From: Chlorops oryzae
Taxonomy: Eukaryota; Arthropoda; Insecta; Diptera; Chloropidae
Length of the DNA stretch: 64,000 nucleotides
Direction: 5' to 3'
Assembly (NCBI GenBank): GCA_020466095.1
Contig: CM035807.1
Coordinates: 30,195,176-30,259,175, forward strand
The translations under genes were made by a program, and so were the position numbers. This document shows, piece after piece, positions 37,666-49,700 of the stretch (position 1 is its first letter; each line of letters starts with the position of its first letter). A model generated the notes under the pieces. It was not told the DNA's origin, searched no databases, and saw only the letters and a program-made list of their open reading frames with translations.

Positions 37666-39862
37666 ATTATTTAAATTTATTTATATTAATATGATGTTTC
37701 GATTGATGGACGACGAAAAACACACCGACCACACGTTCAGCCTACAGAATACTGAGTCTTTTCCATTAATACGCACTCGTTTTTGTATGAAATTATCAAA
37801 AAGTATAGAGCACTAAGAGATCGTTAGCCTATATGGCGGCTCTCTTCATACAGAGAGAGAAACAAATTTTGTTGACATTTCTTACACACTTACATAGTTT
37901 TTATGCAGAAATTTTAGTACGGAATGAACTGAGAATGAAATGTTCATAAATTTTTTTCTTATTTAGAAATTCCTTCGTCTCTGCAGAAAGGTCTTTCTGA
38001 CTTAATTGTCTTCAATGTCTTAACCGGAAAATATTATAAAAGACGATTTCAAGACCCAGTAGATATATATAAGCATGACACAATGAAGGTTGATGAATTC
38101 TCCTCCATGATTCGTAAAAAACTGCATATTAAAGAGTCTAGACCAAAACGAGCGCTTTGATTTTTAAGGTTTAAGGGTACCAGCGTTGCTGGTTGTCGGT
38201 TCCCCAGGGACATAAAAAATCCCAAATTTCTACAAATATTTAAAAAATATTTTTTTCTTATTAATATTGAAAAATAATTAATTTTTTTTTTTTTAAATGT
38301 CATGCCTAAGTTTTTTCCACTCACAAGATCTCCCAATTTTGGGCAGCGTTTTCCAAAAACTTTGAACAAAATTTCCACCTTTTCTTACTGCTGATAAGCC
38401 TGACCGAGTATAAGGTTGCATCATATGTTACGATTTTTTTTCTTTCTTCCTTCTTTCCGTCCGACCTCAGCCTGCGTATAGTTTTTATATGTTAATTAGA
38501 AAGGTTATCTATGTTTCTCATCAACAGGCGAAATATGAATGAAAACAACTGTCAAGCCGGACAGCAGACAGCATGCCCTCACACGCTCCGAATTTTACTT
38601 CAACTGAAGACAAAATCAAACTCTTATAAGACTTTGTCCCAGTTGTTCCGACTTTTGGTCTGCCTTGGCTAAATCGGAACGTCTGAGGTAGCTATAATAT
38701 TACAAACAAAATGGAATGTGTGATAAAAGCACAGATCTGGAAAGATTCGAAGAATAAGTCAACTATTTATGTAAGTGTAATTTCTAAAAAAAAAATGAAC
38801 AATCCGGAAACTCTCCCTTGAATGCATTGTAAGCATATCTACTGTTCAAAGGAGTCTCTCAAATTCTTTAGTGTTCGATTTAAAATAATTTCAAATCAAT
38901 ATATGTAATTCAATTCGGATGCTTTTTTCGTTTTCACAAATATCGAAGCTTGTTATGGACTTAACGAACCATGAGCAGAAACCTGAAAACTGCTGAAATC
39001 TTTAGCTCTTGGCTAAATTCGAACTTTTCACAGTAAAACGCATTCTTTTTGTTGTTGTTGCTATTGTTGTTGTTGTGTTCTCCCGACCTGCATTGAATTT
39101 GTAGTGTGCCACATCCTTGCAACTATTTTATGCTTCGACAAAAGTTTTTTTCTGCTTTTTTTTTTTATATTCCAAATCACCTTATTTCCCTGTTTTCTTC
39201 AATGTTCCTTGACTTTCTTCTTCTCAACTCCTTGCAATTCGAATGAGGCCAGGATCCGCTCTTTTGTTGCTTTGGTTTGGACTCAAAATTCGTTCTATTT
39301 AGCAATCCTTTTCTCGTTTTTTTTTTTTTTTTTGTAAGTTTAAAATTATTATCTGGAAACTGAGAAAACGAAACTAGATTCGATTTACAAGAAGAGGAAA
39401 GTAATCATAAAATGCAGTGATAAGAGCGGAAGAAAGAAACGAAATATGAAAATTATGGATTTATAAAGTTTAAGATTTAAAAGAACTCATTGAAAATGAA
39501 TTAAGTCAATATCAGAATGTAATATTGCCATATCCTACACTCAAAAAATTCCGTCGTAGAATCTATGATATCCGACGTAGTATCTATTATATCCGCAATT
39601 GATATAGGTCCAATTGCAAGATATCATAGATTCTACGACAGCTTTGCAGTAGTTTCTATGATGAGGAATGTCATTGATTTCAACGATATATAACGTAGGT
39701 TTAACGATATTCCATCTTAGGAACTATGATGTTATTTCATAGGAACTTCGATATCAAATCATAGAAACTACGGTTTCAAATCTTGAGGTACATTTCGATA
39801 ACTTCTTAATTTTGATATGATTTCTTGTCGGCGGGTTCGATCCTTGCTCCAGCGAGCGTTTT

Positions 39863-40697
39863 TATACCCGACACACTCTGTGTCGAGGGTATAGCGTTTG
39901 TTGGTTGTGTGTAACACCCAGAACCAGTCGAGATAGACCAACAAAATGTATATAGAAATGGTCAGCGTCACCAGGAGATTCGATTTAGACATTCCGTCCG
40001 TCTGTCCGTCTGTCCGTCTGACCGTCTGTCCGTTTGTCTGTATACAGTTATTTATCGAAGGAGTTAGCTATATAATTTGGTATGCGTGCTCACGGGACAT
40101 GAGTAAGAACAAGTTCGAGAATGGACCCAATCGGACCATTTTTAGGGTACCTCCAGTACTAGGGTCCGTTATGAAAATCATAAAAACTGCTCTAAAACCT
40201 GAGTTTTTCAAGATATTTTGATGAAACTTGGTATTTGAACATGTTTAAAGGCAAGTAATATGATTTCAAAAAATTTGAAAAGTGGGCGTGGCATAAAGGC
40301 GTTTTTCGAAAATTTCTCCTACACCCGAAATACAAATGGGACTTAAACGAAAGTTGGACATGCTTCCTTGATAGCCAGTAACGCCTCCCAAAATTTTTTC
40401 GAAAAGAACCATTATTAAAAATTACCTTAAAATTTGGGTTTTGTCCCAAAAAATCCCCAAAAATGCCAAAAAGCCGGAATTTAAGAAATAATTTTCAATG
40501 AAAACTTAGAAATTCCAAGCGGTTATAAATAATTAAGGGTCCGAATTTGAACTAAAAAAATTGAAAAAATTTTCGTGCAAAGGGCGTTTTTTAATTTAAA
40601 GAAATTTAAAAAATGGTTATTTTGGGGCCCAATATGTTTCCTTAAAATTCTTGATTTAAAAATTTATTCGGAACATAAGTTTTTCTGGTCGGGTATT
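39863..40697 (+). mobile_element. mini-me-like element, second subfamily
   Basis: It begins TTTATACCCGACACAC and ends GGTCGGGTAT. It carries CCGTCCGTCTGTCCGTCTGT (about 39984-40040) and CACGGGACATGAGTAAG. The overall plan equals the elements at 5074 and 24898 but the interior differs. Confidence 0.6.
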
Positions 40698-41025
40698 CTA
40701 AATTTTCAAAGGCTTTCCCTTAATTTATAACACCCTTACCTTTGGGTTTTTTTTTGTTTTTTTGTTTTGGAAAAGTAGATATTTTAACGTTTATATTATT
40801 TAAAAAACTGAGGGAAAAAAAATTTTACCAATCTTTTTATGTTTAAAAAATTAAAAAAATTCTATAGGAATTTCTTGCAAGAGCTTGTGCGTGAAGTTTT
40901 GGAAGGCGCGATGAAAGCAACTATTTTATTGGTTGGCAACTTACTTTCTGTTCCCCGTATTTTTTCCTTGAAATTTACTTCCCTGTTGTATTCTCCATTT
41001 TTCCACCAATTTTTTGGCCTGTGGC

Positions 41026-41095
41026 AGGGTTCGAGAACTCGGACCTTCCAGATTACAAGTCTAGCACACTTCCACTACGCCATCGCGTGATATGA
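41026..41095 (-). repeat. tRNA-like sequence, reverse strand
   Basis: The minus strand reads TGGCGTAGTGG (perfect A box), ACTTGTAATCTGGAAGGTC, then a GAGTTCTCGAACCC B-box-like segment. The middle is reminiscent of a tRNA-Thr(UGU) anticodon arm. The B box is altered and no terminator was seen, so it is a pseudogene or SINE head. Confidence 0.45.
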
Positions 41096-41947
41096 TTTAA
41101 ACTTGCTAGTTTTTATTATATCAATATAAGTGGGGAAAAAACAAAGTTAGAACAACTTTATTTTAAGAAAATTGGAAAACAGTAGAACTTTATTTGTTAT
41201 TTTTTACGTAGATTCTATTATATTTTTCTACGTCTTCCCTATCGTAGAAACAACGATGCAAAATTTTTTCAGTGTAAATAAGTAATCTGTGAAAATTGCT
41301 GAAAATGGGATAAAAAATGAAATCTTGTTTTTTTGCGAATTTAAGAAAATTCCAAATGAAAATTCCTGTTTTCCGACGAACTGTATTAATTTAATATAAA
41401 AAACTCGAAACAATGTTGCATTTATCCGAAATGTTTACCAAAATATTCCAAAGAATTGAAGCTTTGCCAAGTTTTCAGCAACAATCGCCTGAAAGTATAC
41501 TGCAATTTAAAAAAATATTCGTTTATGAGAGATTGCAATCGTGTTGGGAAAGAGCTTTTTGAGGAAAATATATTACATCACGAGCGCGTTAATTAAAAAT
41601 ATATGAGGGTAAATTTTTTTTGAGCCACTTAAAATTCCTTTGTTGCTGAAGTCCTTTAACAAGGATGTAAAGCTAACTTATTCTCATATTTTTACTTATG
41701 CAAATTCTTCTTATAATGATGTAGGTATTCTTTTTTTAAATATTTGGAGCAAAATAAGCACAAAGGAAAGAAATTTTAATAAGACTGAGCATTTTGAGGA
41801 TAAAAAAAAGGATTACCTCTTTCGAGCGGTGATTTAATCATGACATTCAAAAGCAATCCGAAATTCTATTGGTTTTTCACAAAAGCTAAGGTCACTTATC
41901 CCAAATGTTCAAAATTCCCTAAGCCCTTTATTGCATAAGAACCCATG

Positions 41948-42148
41948 TCGCACACTCTCTACTAAGGCGACACAACTCAAAAATCGTAAATTTTGAGTTA
42001 ACATATGGAACTTGGTCACAGTTCACCTCACTACCTGCACGGAAAATTCTATTCCGTTTTTGTTATTATAAAAAGCCGAAAAAAAGCCGACAATGCCTTT
42101 CTTCTTGTTTTGATTTTGAGTTGTGTCTCCTTAGAAGAATGTGTGCGA
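41948..42148. mobile_element. Small TIR MITE, TCGCACAC ends
   Basis: The left end (TCGCACACTCTCTACTAAGG plus CGACACAACTCAAAA) mirrors the right end (TTTTGAGTTGTGTC, TCCTTAGAAGAATGTGTGCGA) over about 36 bp. Length is 201 bp. Confidence 0.65.
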
Positions 42149-43018
42149 TATATATAATTCCACGAGAAACTGTCCCACCCATGCCATTCTGACTACAAAT
42201 TGTGTAATTTCAGTGCCTTACGATTGTTAAACGTTTTAAACATTTTAGATCCTTGAGAATCACGTCCTTTTTTCCAATTATTATAAGCTACAACCTTAAA
42301 ATTAGTGTCACGGATAAGACTGTATTGATGGAATTTCCCATATGGTTTCTGACGAACAAAAACGGGTAACTCTCCAGGATATAATAGTCTTTCTAATTGC
42401 CACTCGAATATCGGCCTTATAAATGGGTCGTCTCAATAATCCTTGTAAGACGCAGTGAAGCGAAGACATTGTGCCCCGCCTTATCATAATGGCAATTTTA
42501 ATGTTCAGCTTAAGACCAACCATGAAGGAACTTTACTTTCGAATAAGCTTTTCAAAGTTATATAAGCCTCAATGGTTGATTTTCTAGTCGCAATTTGAAG
42601 GATTAACAACAGATATCCTCCATCTGCGAGTTTCTTATTCAATTATTTTATTAAAACGAGAAGAGATCTCGAAAAGCTTTCGTTCGACTGCTCGGGGTTT
42701 CTAGTAAATTGAACTTTCTTCGTCGAAGTTTTCCAACTTCAGTTTTTTCATTAATTTTAAAGTGCATTAACACACACTCACGCTCATACAGAAAAATCGC
42801 GCTCCCGCACTTGCCGAGGGAATCAAACTAACAGAAATTCCCTGGAACTTCGTATGGCTCATCGCTCATTACAAACTTTCGGCAAGTGTCGAAACTTTAT
42901 TGTCTCAATGCGTCACGATGCGAACTTCAATTAAAAGTACAGAATTTTATCTCAAAATATTTTTCAATGAATCATTTCGAGGATTAAATAATGGAATATT
43001 GCAATACAATTTTCACTT

Positions 43019-43159
43019 TAAGGGGCTATCTCCTCCAGCTCTGTCACAAATGAAAAACTTCATATTAAAGAAAACACTTCCGGAAAATTTCTGATTCATT
43101 TCTGAAGCGTTTTTTTATATGAAGTTTTTCAATTTTTGACAGAGCTCGAAATAGCCTCT
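43019..43159. repeat. Hairpin MITE
   Basis: AAGGGGCTATCTCC..AGCTCTGTCA..GAAAAACTTCATAT at the left mirrors ATATGAAGTTTTTC..TGACAGAGCT..AAATAGCCTCTA at the right, giving arms of about 60 bp. Confidence 0.65.
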
Positions 43160-43795
43160 AAGGTCGAAAGATAAGAGAATATTTCAGCCCATAAAATCTT
43201 TGATTTCTTTACAGGTATGGAAACCTATTTTAATTCCAACATACCCCACCCCAAAAAATAATAACAGAAAACATAAAATTTTTTTGCCTTACCTTCGAAA
43301 AGCTTTTCATTTAACTATAGTTCGATGAATTTTGAGAAGAGAATTTTCTTATCGGAAAGCGCAAAAGGTTGCCACGATAAGATAAGCCGCCAGATAATGG
43401 ATCGGAAAGTTTCACAACAACAGGTAAAGTGTTTAAGCCGTATTGGGTCTTATTGGGTCCGACAACGCCCGTGTCTAGTCGAAATTAAACAGCGAAGCGC
43501 GTCGAACGCGTTCAACGAATAAAAATTTTAATTTAATTAAAAATATTTTCTTCTCTTCTAAAACAAAAGAAAAGTGTGTTAAGATTATCAGAAAATGATG
43601 TCATAATAAAAGTTATTTTTAAGAAATTCTAAAAAAAAAATAGTATCGCACTTAAAATTCTACGAACTTTATTTATTTATAATTTTTAATAATTTTTTAT
43701 TTTTTAATTTTTTAATATTTTTTTCGAACGAAAGTAGAACTCGACTTTTTCGAAAGGACATTCAATTCGAATTTGTCCTGGAATAAAAAAAGACA

Positions 43796-46700
43796 ATGCG
43801 ATTCAAATTGGTTTTGGCCAGTGCATTGGCCTGTGCGATCCTGGCCCATGCGATTGCGAATGAGAATGTTGTTTCGAGTGAAATCGAAACGGATACAAAA
43901 GAAGTGATTAACAAGGAAATGTCGAAAGATGCGGAATTCGTTGAATTGCTGCCAGCGAAAAAATGTGGAAAGTGTTAAAGCCAGTGCTCCAAATGTCAAA
44001 CCTCAAATATTGAATATTGTGCCCGAAGTCAAACGAAAAGTTGAAAATTTAGTGCCAGTCACATCGATGAGTCCTGCAGCCACAAAAACCCAATCGACAC
44101 ATGGCGAAGCGAAAAGGAAAATCATGGCCGTGAATGGTAGCTCAAAAAAAATGACAAATTCATCGTCGATGGCACGTTCGGGCGCCATAAGGATGTACGA
44201 CGGCTATTTGGGTGAATTGGGATACGATGTCTATGGCGATAACGGTTATAATTGGGGTTAGTATGAGTCACACGCTAACATTACATACATACATATACAA
44301 CATGGAATGATAAGCGCCCATGAATGCGGTTTCGAAGTTAGTCATATTGATAAATATCTGATCGGAAGGGTCTTATCGGAGCGAATTTGTTTTTTGTTTT
44401 CTTTCTCTCATTCTAATTACTCATTTCATGAATTACAGTCACAACTCGTGTGCGTGGATAAACATTTTTTTTAAACCAAATTATTGCTCAAATCAGGCAG
44501 TCGAAATCGTGTTCAGCCGAAATACTCAGACAAAAAGACTTATCCGATTAACCCATTCAAATCCATTGTACCAAAACAGGTACACACATGCGATTGTCAT
44601 AAAATACCTCATAATTAAACAGAATGATAATAAATGATTTCAAGTTGTTATTGATGAAAATTGTCGACAAGGCTTGGGCGATAAATTCTAGTCTTAATAT
44701 GTTTTCATTAAACTCATCAAATTGACTCTTTTGAGATTCATATCATGACATGAATACATGAATAATAATTTTAATATTAACTATACTGAAATCATATTTG
44801 CTCTCAAGTTGAACATTTTCACCTCATAAGCAACAAAAACTTATCGTTTGCATCATGCATGATGTCAAGAGTGCGACATATGTGTATTTGTCTAAATGGA
44901 TAGCCTTTCATTAAATTAAAAAAATTAAGAAAATTCTAGATTTTTTTATACGATTTCGACAGGGCTTGGGCGTATGTCTCGGCTTTAAGGAGTTATTATG
45001 ATGTAAATGCATAAATTGTACCTATTTTTGGGATATTTTTTCATAAGACAATACAGTTCAATAATTTTAATTTTTTGCATGTTTTTGCTCGTAACTTTAA
45101 CTGCATAAAAATTAAAAAATTTTTTTTTTTCAAAATATAGACAAAAAGAGTAGGTCATTGGGTAAGACGGTAGAGGCTTTTCAGGTGCTCTGAAATAATA
45201 AATTCGTATGGATTATTGCTAAGTACGAAATAAAAGTTTTAAAGCAATTGACTGGATCGTTTGGTCTGTAGGATGCAGAGCCGTAGCGAAGGTCTCGGGG
45301 GCCCTTGTGCAAGATTTCCTAAGGGGCCCTTGAAAATGAATTTCTAAAAAAAAAAAGGTGATTTCAAAGCTTTTTCGAAGTGTATTAAAAAAAGGTTCAA
45401 AAATCGTGAAAAATAGGAAAGAGAATTGGAAAACGCTTCTCGATGCCTAATGCTAAATCAGATAGTCATTTTTTTTTGATTCCTTCTTTCAATTCCTTAT
45501 CTTTCCCTTTCTCTTCCATAAAAAAGTAAAACCAATTCTATACAATGTAATAAAAACATTATCGACGATCTCTTCTACCTCATACTTTGAAATGATTTCT
45601 AAAAAAAAAAATATCTTCGGGGGCCGCTCAGAGCCGGGGGCCCCCGTGCAACGCACCGCCTGAACATGCCTAGTTACGGCTCTGGTAGGATGTTGCCCCA
45701 TGCCAGATAATGACGTTTCGAGAAAAACGCGCTTAAAGTCTCAAGATCAGAGTTAAGTCGCTTGGAGGCTACGGCGATCATGAGCTGTTACCTTTTTAAT
45801 ACTAGGAATTTTGGTATGATTTTTTCACAGCATATTCTCAATCGGTTTTAATATCGAATAACGAAAGAAGAAAATCAAAAAATGGTTGCACCAGAATAAA
45901 TCCTTAAGCGAGATGGCTTCAACATAAATTTCAATACATTTGCTATGAATTGAAGATTTTTGCACAGTTTGGGGTCCCTGTGGGAAATCTGGAGGGAACG
46001 ATTAAAAATTCTCTGTGGAGTTGCTGCTTTAAGCTAGATTTTTATTTCCTTTACAGCATTATACATTCGTCATAAAATAATGCATAATTTTGTTTGAAAT
46101 GAAACTTTCGCGCGCCCAGAAATCCCTATGCTTCATCATGGTTCCTTAACCGACCAAACATTGTTAAAATTTCTCAATGTTTTTATCTCGAAAAATCCGT
46201 TCAGATCGCTCATCATGTCTGTGCACCACATGCAATAGGTTCCAATTTTAGTAAGAGAAAACAAGTGAATTACAAATTTTCATATCTTATCAATTGAATT
46301 CATACAGATATACATGCCTACATAGTCGCCTCGTATGACACCTTAATGTCGAATTTATTCACACAACGGTAAAAAAATAAGAATTCTCGGTAAACAAAGA
46401 TAAGATAAAACCGCTGTTCGGATTTTGGGCCAACATAGAGCGTTGTGAAACCGATAGCTTTTTACTATAGCGAAGTTGTTTGCTCTTTCGATAGTTGCTC
46501 ATTGAGACGAAGAATATTTTTAAAAGAAAAAAGAAGCAAGATATGAAGAAAAAATTTTTTGAGACTCCTCATAGACACCGGCATTGTTTTATTTTGATGA
46601 CTATTTTGTAATTTTTTTTTTTTTTGCCAGGGAAACTTAAAAATTTTCTATTTTGCAATTATTTTCCGAATCTAAATAATAAATTAAACGACGACATGAT

Positions 46701-49700
46701 TTCACGTTACCGGTAATATCTAGTCCAAAATTTGTTTTAAAACAATGGCAACTCAGCCTATTCAAAGATTGGCCGAACGCAGACGACAGACAGGATTATA
46801 AATCTATAAAAATATATATCCTATACACGGTCTGGATTGATAACTGCCAAAAATAACACACCTATGTATGCTTATTATCATCTAAAACATCATTTGAATT
46901 AAAACAAGTAAGGGTGTTATAGTAAGGCGAGCCAAATAATTCAACACCTTACACAGATATACATTTAAAACAGGTCCAAAGACCACCAGACCATAAGCTG
47001 ACTTCAATTACTTTATGAACATTGCCCTTTTGCCACACCCACTTTTCCAATGCGTGAAAATATAGACAGAGGCTTTAATATACCTGAGCTCAAATTTCAA
47101 ATAACTCTGAAATTCCCGAAAAATTTAGGCTTTAGAGTAGTTTTTATGATTTCCATAACAGGCAGCAGGGCTGGGGGCACCCTTAAAAATACTCCCAACT
47201 GGAAAATTGTCGAACCTGTTCGGACTCATGTTTCCACCATGACGCATATCAAGTTTCGACAAGATAGCTCGACTTCTTGGCTAAGAAAATTATACACAGA
47301 CAGAAAACCAGACAGACAGATCGACAGTAGAACTGGAGAAACAATTGTTGGAGGTGACAAAGAGGCCTTTTTTTTAAATGACAGATTCTTAAAAATTTCC
47401 GTATTTAGATTAGGGCGATGCATTGTTTTCGATCTAGAATACCCATTTTCGCCATGTCACGTTGTTTGAGTGAAAAAACCCACGATCTGGCATCACTGAT
47501 CCAACCCTAATGAGAAAAGCCCTTAAATAAGACAATCTACACATCTCTTTGCCACTTCAAGTTGTGAAAAATATACTGAAATTCTGCGACTCTTATGTTT
47601 TCCATTTTATGAACCGAATGAGAATTATACGCGTCATGCTTAACCGCGTAATTCAATTGTTAAAAAGTATGGATAGATGCCTGAAAACTAAGCAAGAAAG
47701 GTTTAACCTTCGCCTCCTTGTATATTCCCACGTGCTAGTCAGGGTCCGATCCTGATTTTTTACTCCTCTGGGCAAACAATTATTTTCCGTCCCTATGCTG
47801 TCACTTATGGGCAGGGATGCCCGCGGAGCAAGCTTCGGAGCATTGAGAGCAAATGCTTGTGTACATACACAAAAGGCAACAAGCAAGCTGAGAAATCGAA
47901 ACCTGTTTAGTCTGACATCAGGCAGCGAACGAGCAAGATCTATGTCGGATGAAGCAAAAAGAGAGAACTGAAAAAGGCGAAAAACGTTCTTCAGTGCAAT
48001 GCGCACACACACACTATCGCAAGCTTTCAATGTAGTGGTGGGCATCCCTGCTTATGGGTTACTGCTGTCGTATATCTATGTGAATTTGCCATCCCTCACA
48101 TTGCCGCTATGAAAATTTGGCCGGCTTGCCGCCCCTTTAACCGGGACATGTCTTTAGTCTGAAAAAGGATTGGATTGCGGAGTTTATTGAATATTTATTT
48201 CCTCGTGATATACTCTTTCAAAAGGACTATTTACATTTGATTTTACCTTAAACCAGCTCATATGTCATTTCCATTGTGATTTCATAATTAAAACTAAAAT
48301 TGGAATTTTCATTTCTGACATTTGATGCGACATTCATATTCGGCGATTCGAAAGCGCACTGGCATAACCAGACTCAAATCCTCCATCATCGAGTGCATGT
48401 GTGGTTTGGTACCGCATACCGTGTTGGGGTTTTGCCTTGAAATGGTTGGTCGCGTTGTTTTCTCAATCGAAATTTTGCCTCGCATCGAAGCTCGCCGCAC
48501 TGAGAGCTCCTCAAAGGTCTTCGGTAAGGGCAAATATGTTGTTGCGATGCTATTTTCCGGGCAGGATTCGAGCGACTTCATTGTATTAACTGCGGATGGC
48601 TGGAAAAATGAGCAACTACTCTCTATAGGATTGTCAATATCGTAGCTCATGGGTTTCTTTGGTACATCGAACATTTGTGAGGCCATTGCTTTCGTCAGTG
48701 TAGCGTCAGTTGAATTTTTCGTCGTTTTTAGCAATTCAATGAATTTTTTGGAATTTCGGAATGCCTCTTTTGTTTCTGAATTTTCATTAGAAATCCCATT
48801 GAAGAAGATTATTTTATCCTGTATACCGAACGATGTTGATATTTCTTCTTCGTTATTCGGATGATTGTTTTTCTGATGATCGATTGACGTCGTGGAGCCG
48901 GCGTCGCCATCACAATTCGGCGTCATAATTCCCTCCAATTTTTGTAGAAACTCTTCTTCCATTTGATGTCGCGATGCTATCGAGCTTCCATCACTCGACG
49001 CTGAATTTCGCTTGGCCATTTGTAGGGCTTTTTCGCGCAGTTCGTGTGACCAAAGCTTTTGTGTGTCAAAAAATAATTTGCTAAATTGTCCTTGCGATGA
49101 TGATGGTGATGATAATGATGGTGATGAGACCGAATAATTAGTTCGATAATGAGTTTCATTGTGAGCATCGGATTCCGCTCGATTAGCAATCGCTCTTGAA
49201 ATTTGATATTTTTCGGGCGATTGCAATTGATTGTTGTGGGTAGTATCATTGTTGCTGTTGTTGTTGTTGCTGTTGTTGGGGATAATATCACTTTGAACCT
49301 GCAAATTGGTCTTGATTGTTTTGGATGGATCCACTGAATTCCAATTCGGTGTAGATGTAAATAGTTTTGGCGTCTCGATATAATTCATCGTGTTGTTCGC
49401 ATCCTCATCGGCTTCATCATCGGAGAAGTCCATACTGCAAGCGTCATCCTGAAGTTGCCCATATACGTTGTAATTGTAGAAGCCAAAATTGAACGCGGTC
49501 ACGTTCATATTTTTCCTCTATTAATCGTAAATATTCTAATGTTCTTTCACGCGTAACGTCCGCAAATTGAATGAATGCGGGGAAAAAATATTTCGTCTCT
49601 ACATATAATTTGCATTGCAGTCGGAGTGATTAACCAGCTACCTGATTCAGGTACATCAGAGCGCAATAAACAAAAAAAAAAGGAATCGAGATTTGGAATT

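Larger units (their letters stand above)
39537..41276. mobile_element. TIR element carrying a nested insertion
   Basis: ACACTCAAAAAATTCCGTCG at the left is mirrored by CGATGCAAAATTTTTTCAGTGT at the right. Subterminal GTAGAATCTATGAT/TAGATTCTATTAT blocks also mirror. Between them lie the mini-me-like element 39863-40697 and a tRNA-like repeat, so the original element was shorter. Confidence 0.55.
37666..43795. other. Divergent intergenic region, DHTKD1 to mesh
   Basis: Six kilobases without a recognised gene. It contains a large TIR element (39537-41276) hosting a mini-me-like insertion, a reversed tRNA-like repeat (41026-41095), two small inverted-repeat MITEs (41948-42148, 43019-43159), and long T and A tracts. 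The stretch 38400-39500 shows only short random frames. Confidence 0.5.

Noticed and set aside
41026..41095. Functional tRNA-Thr gene
   Set aside because: The A box is perfect but the T-arm/B box is altered and no oligo-T terminator follows at the right distance.
45489..45701. Minus-strand ORF over GC-rich sequence near 45600
   Set aside because: It lies inside the hAT MITE 45276-45684 and owes its length to the mirrored GGGGGCCC blocks.
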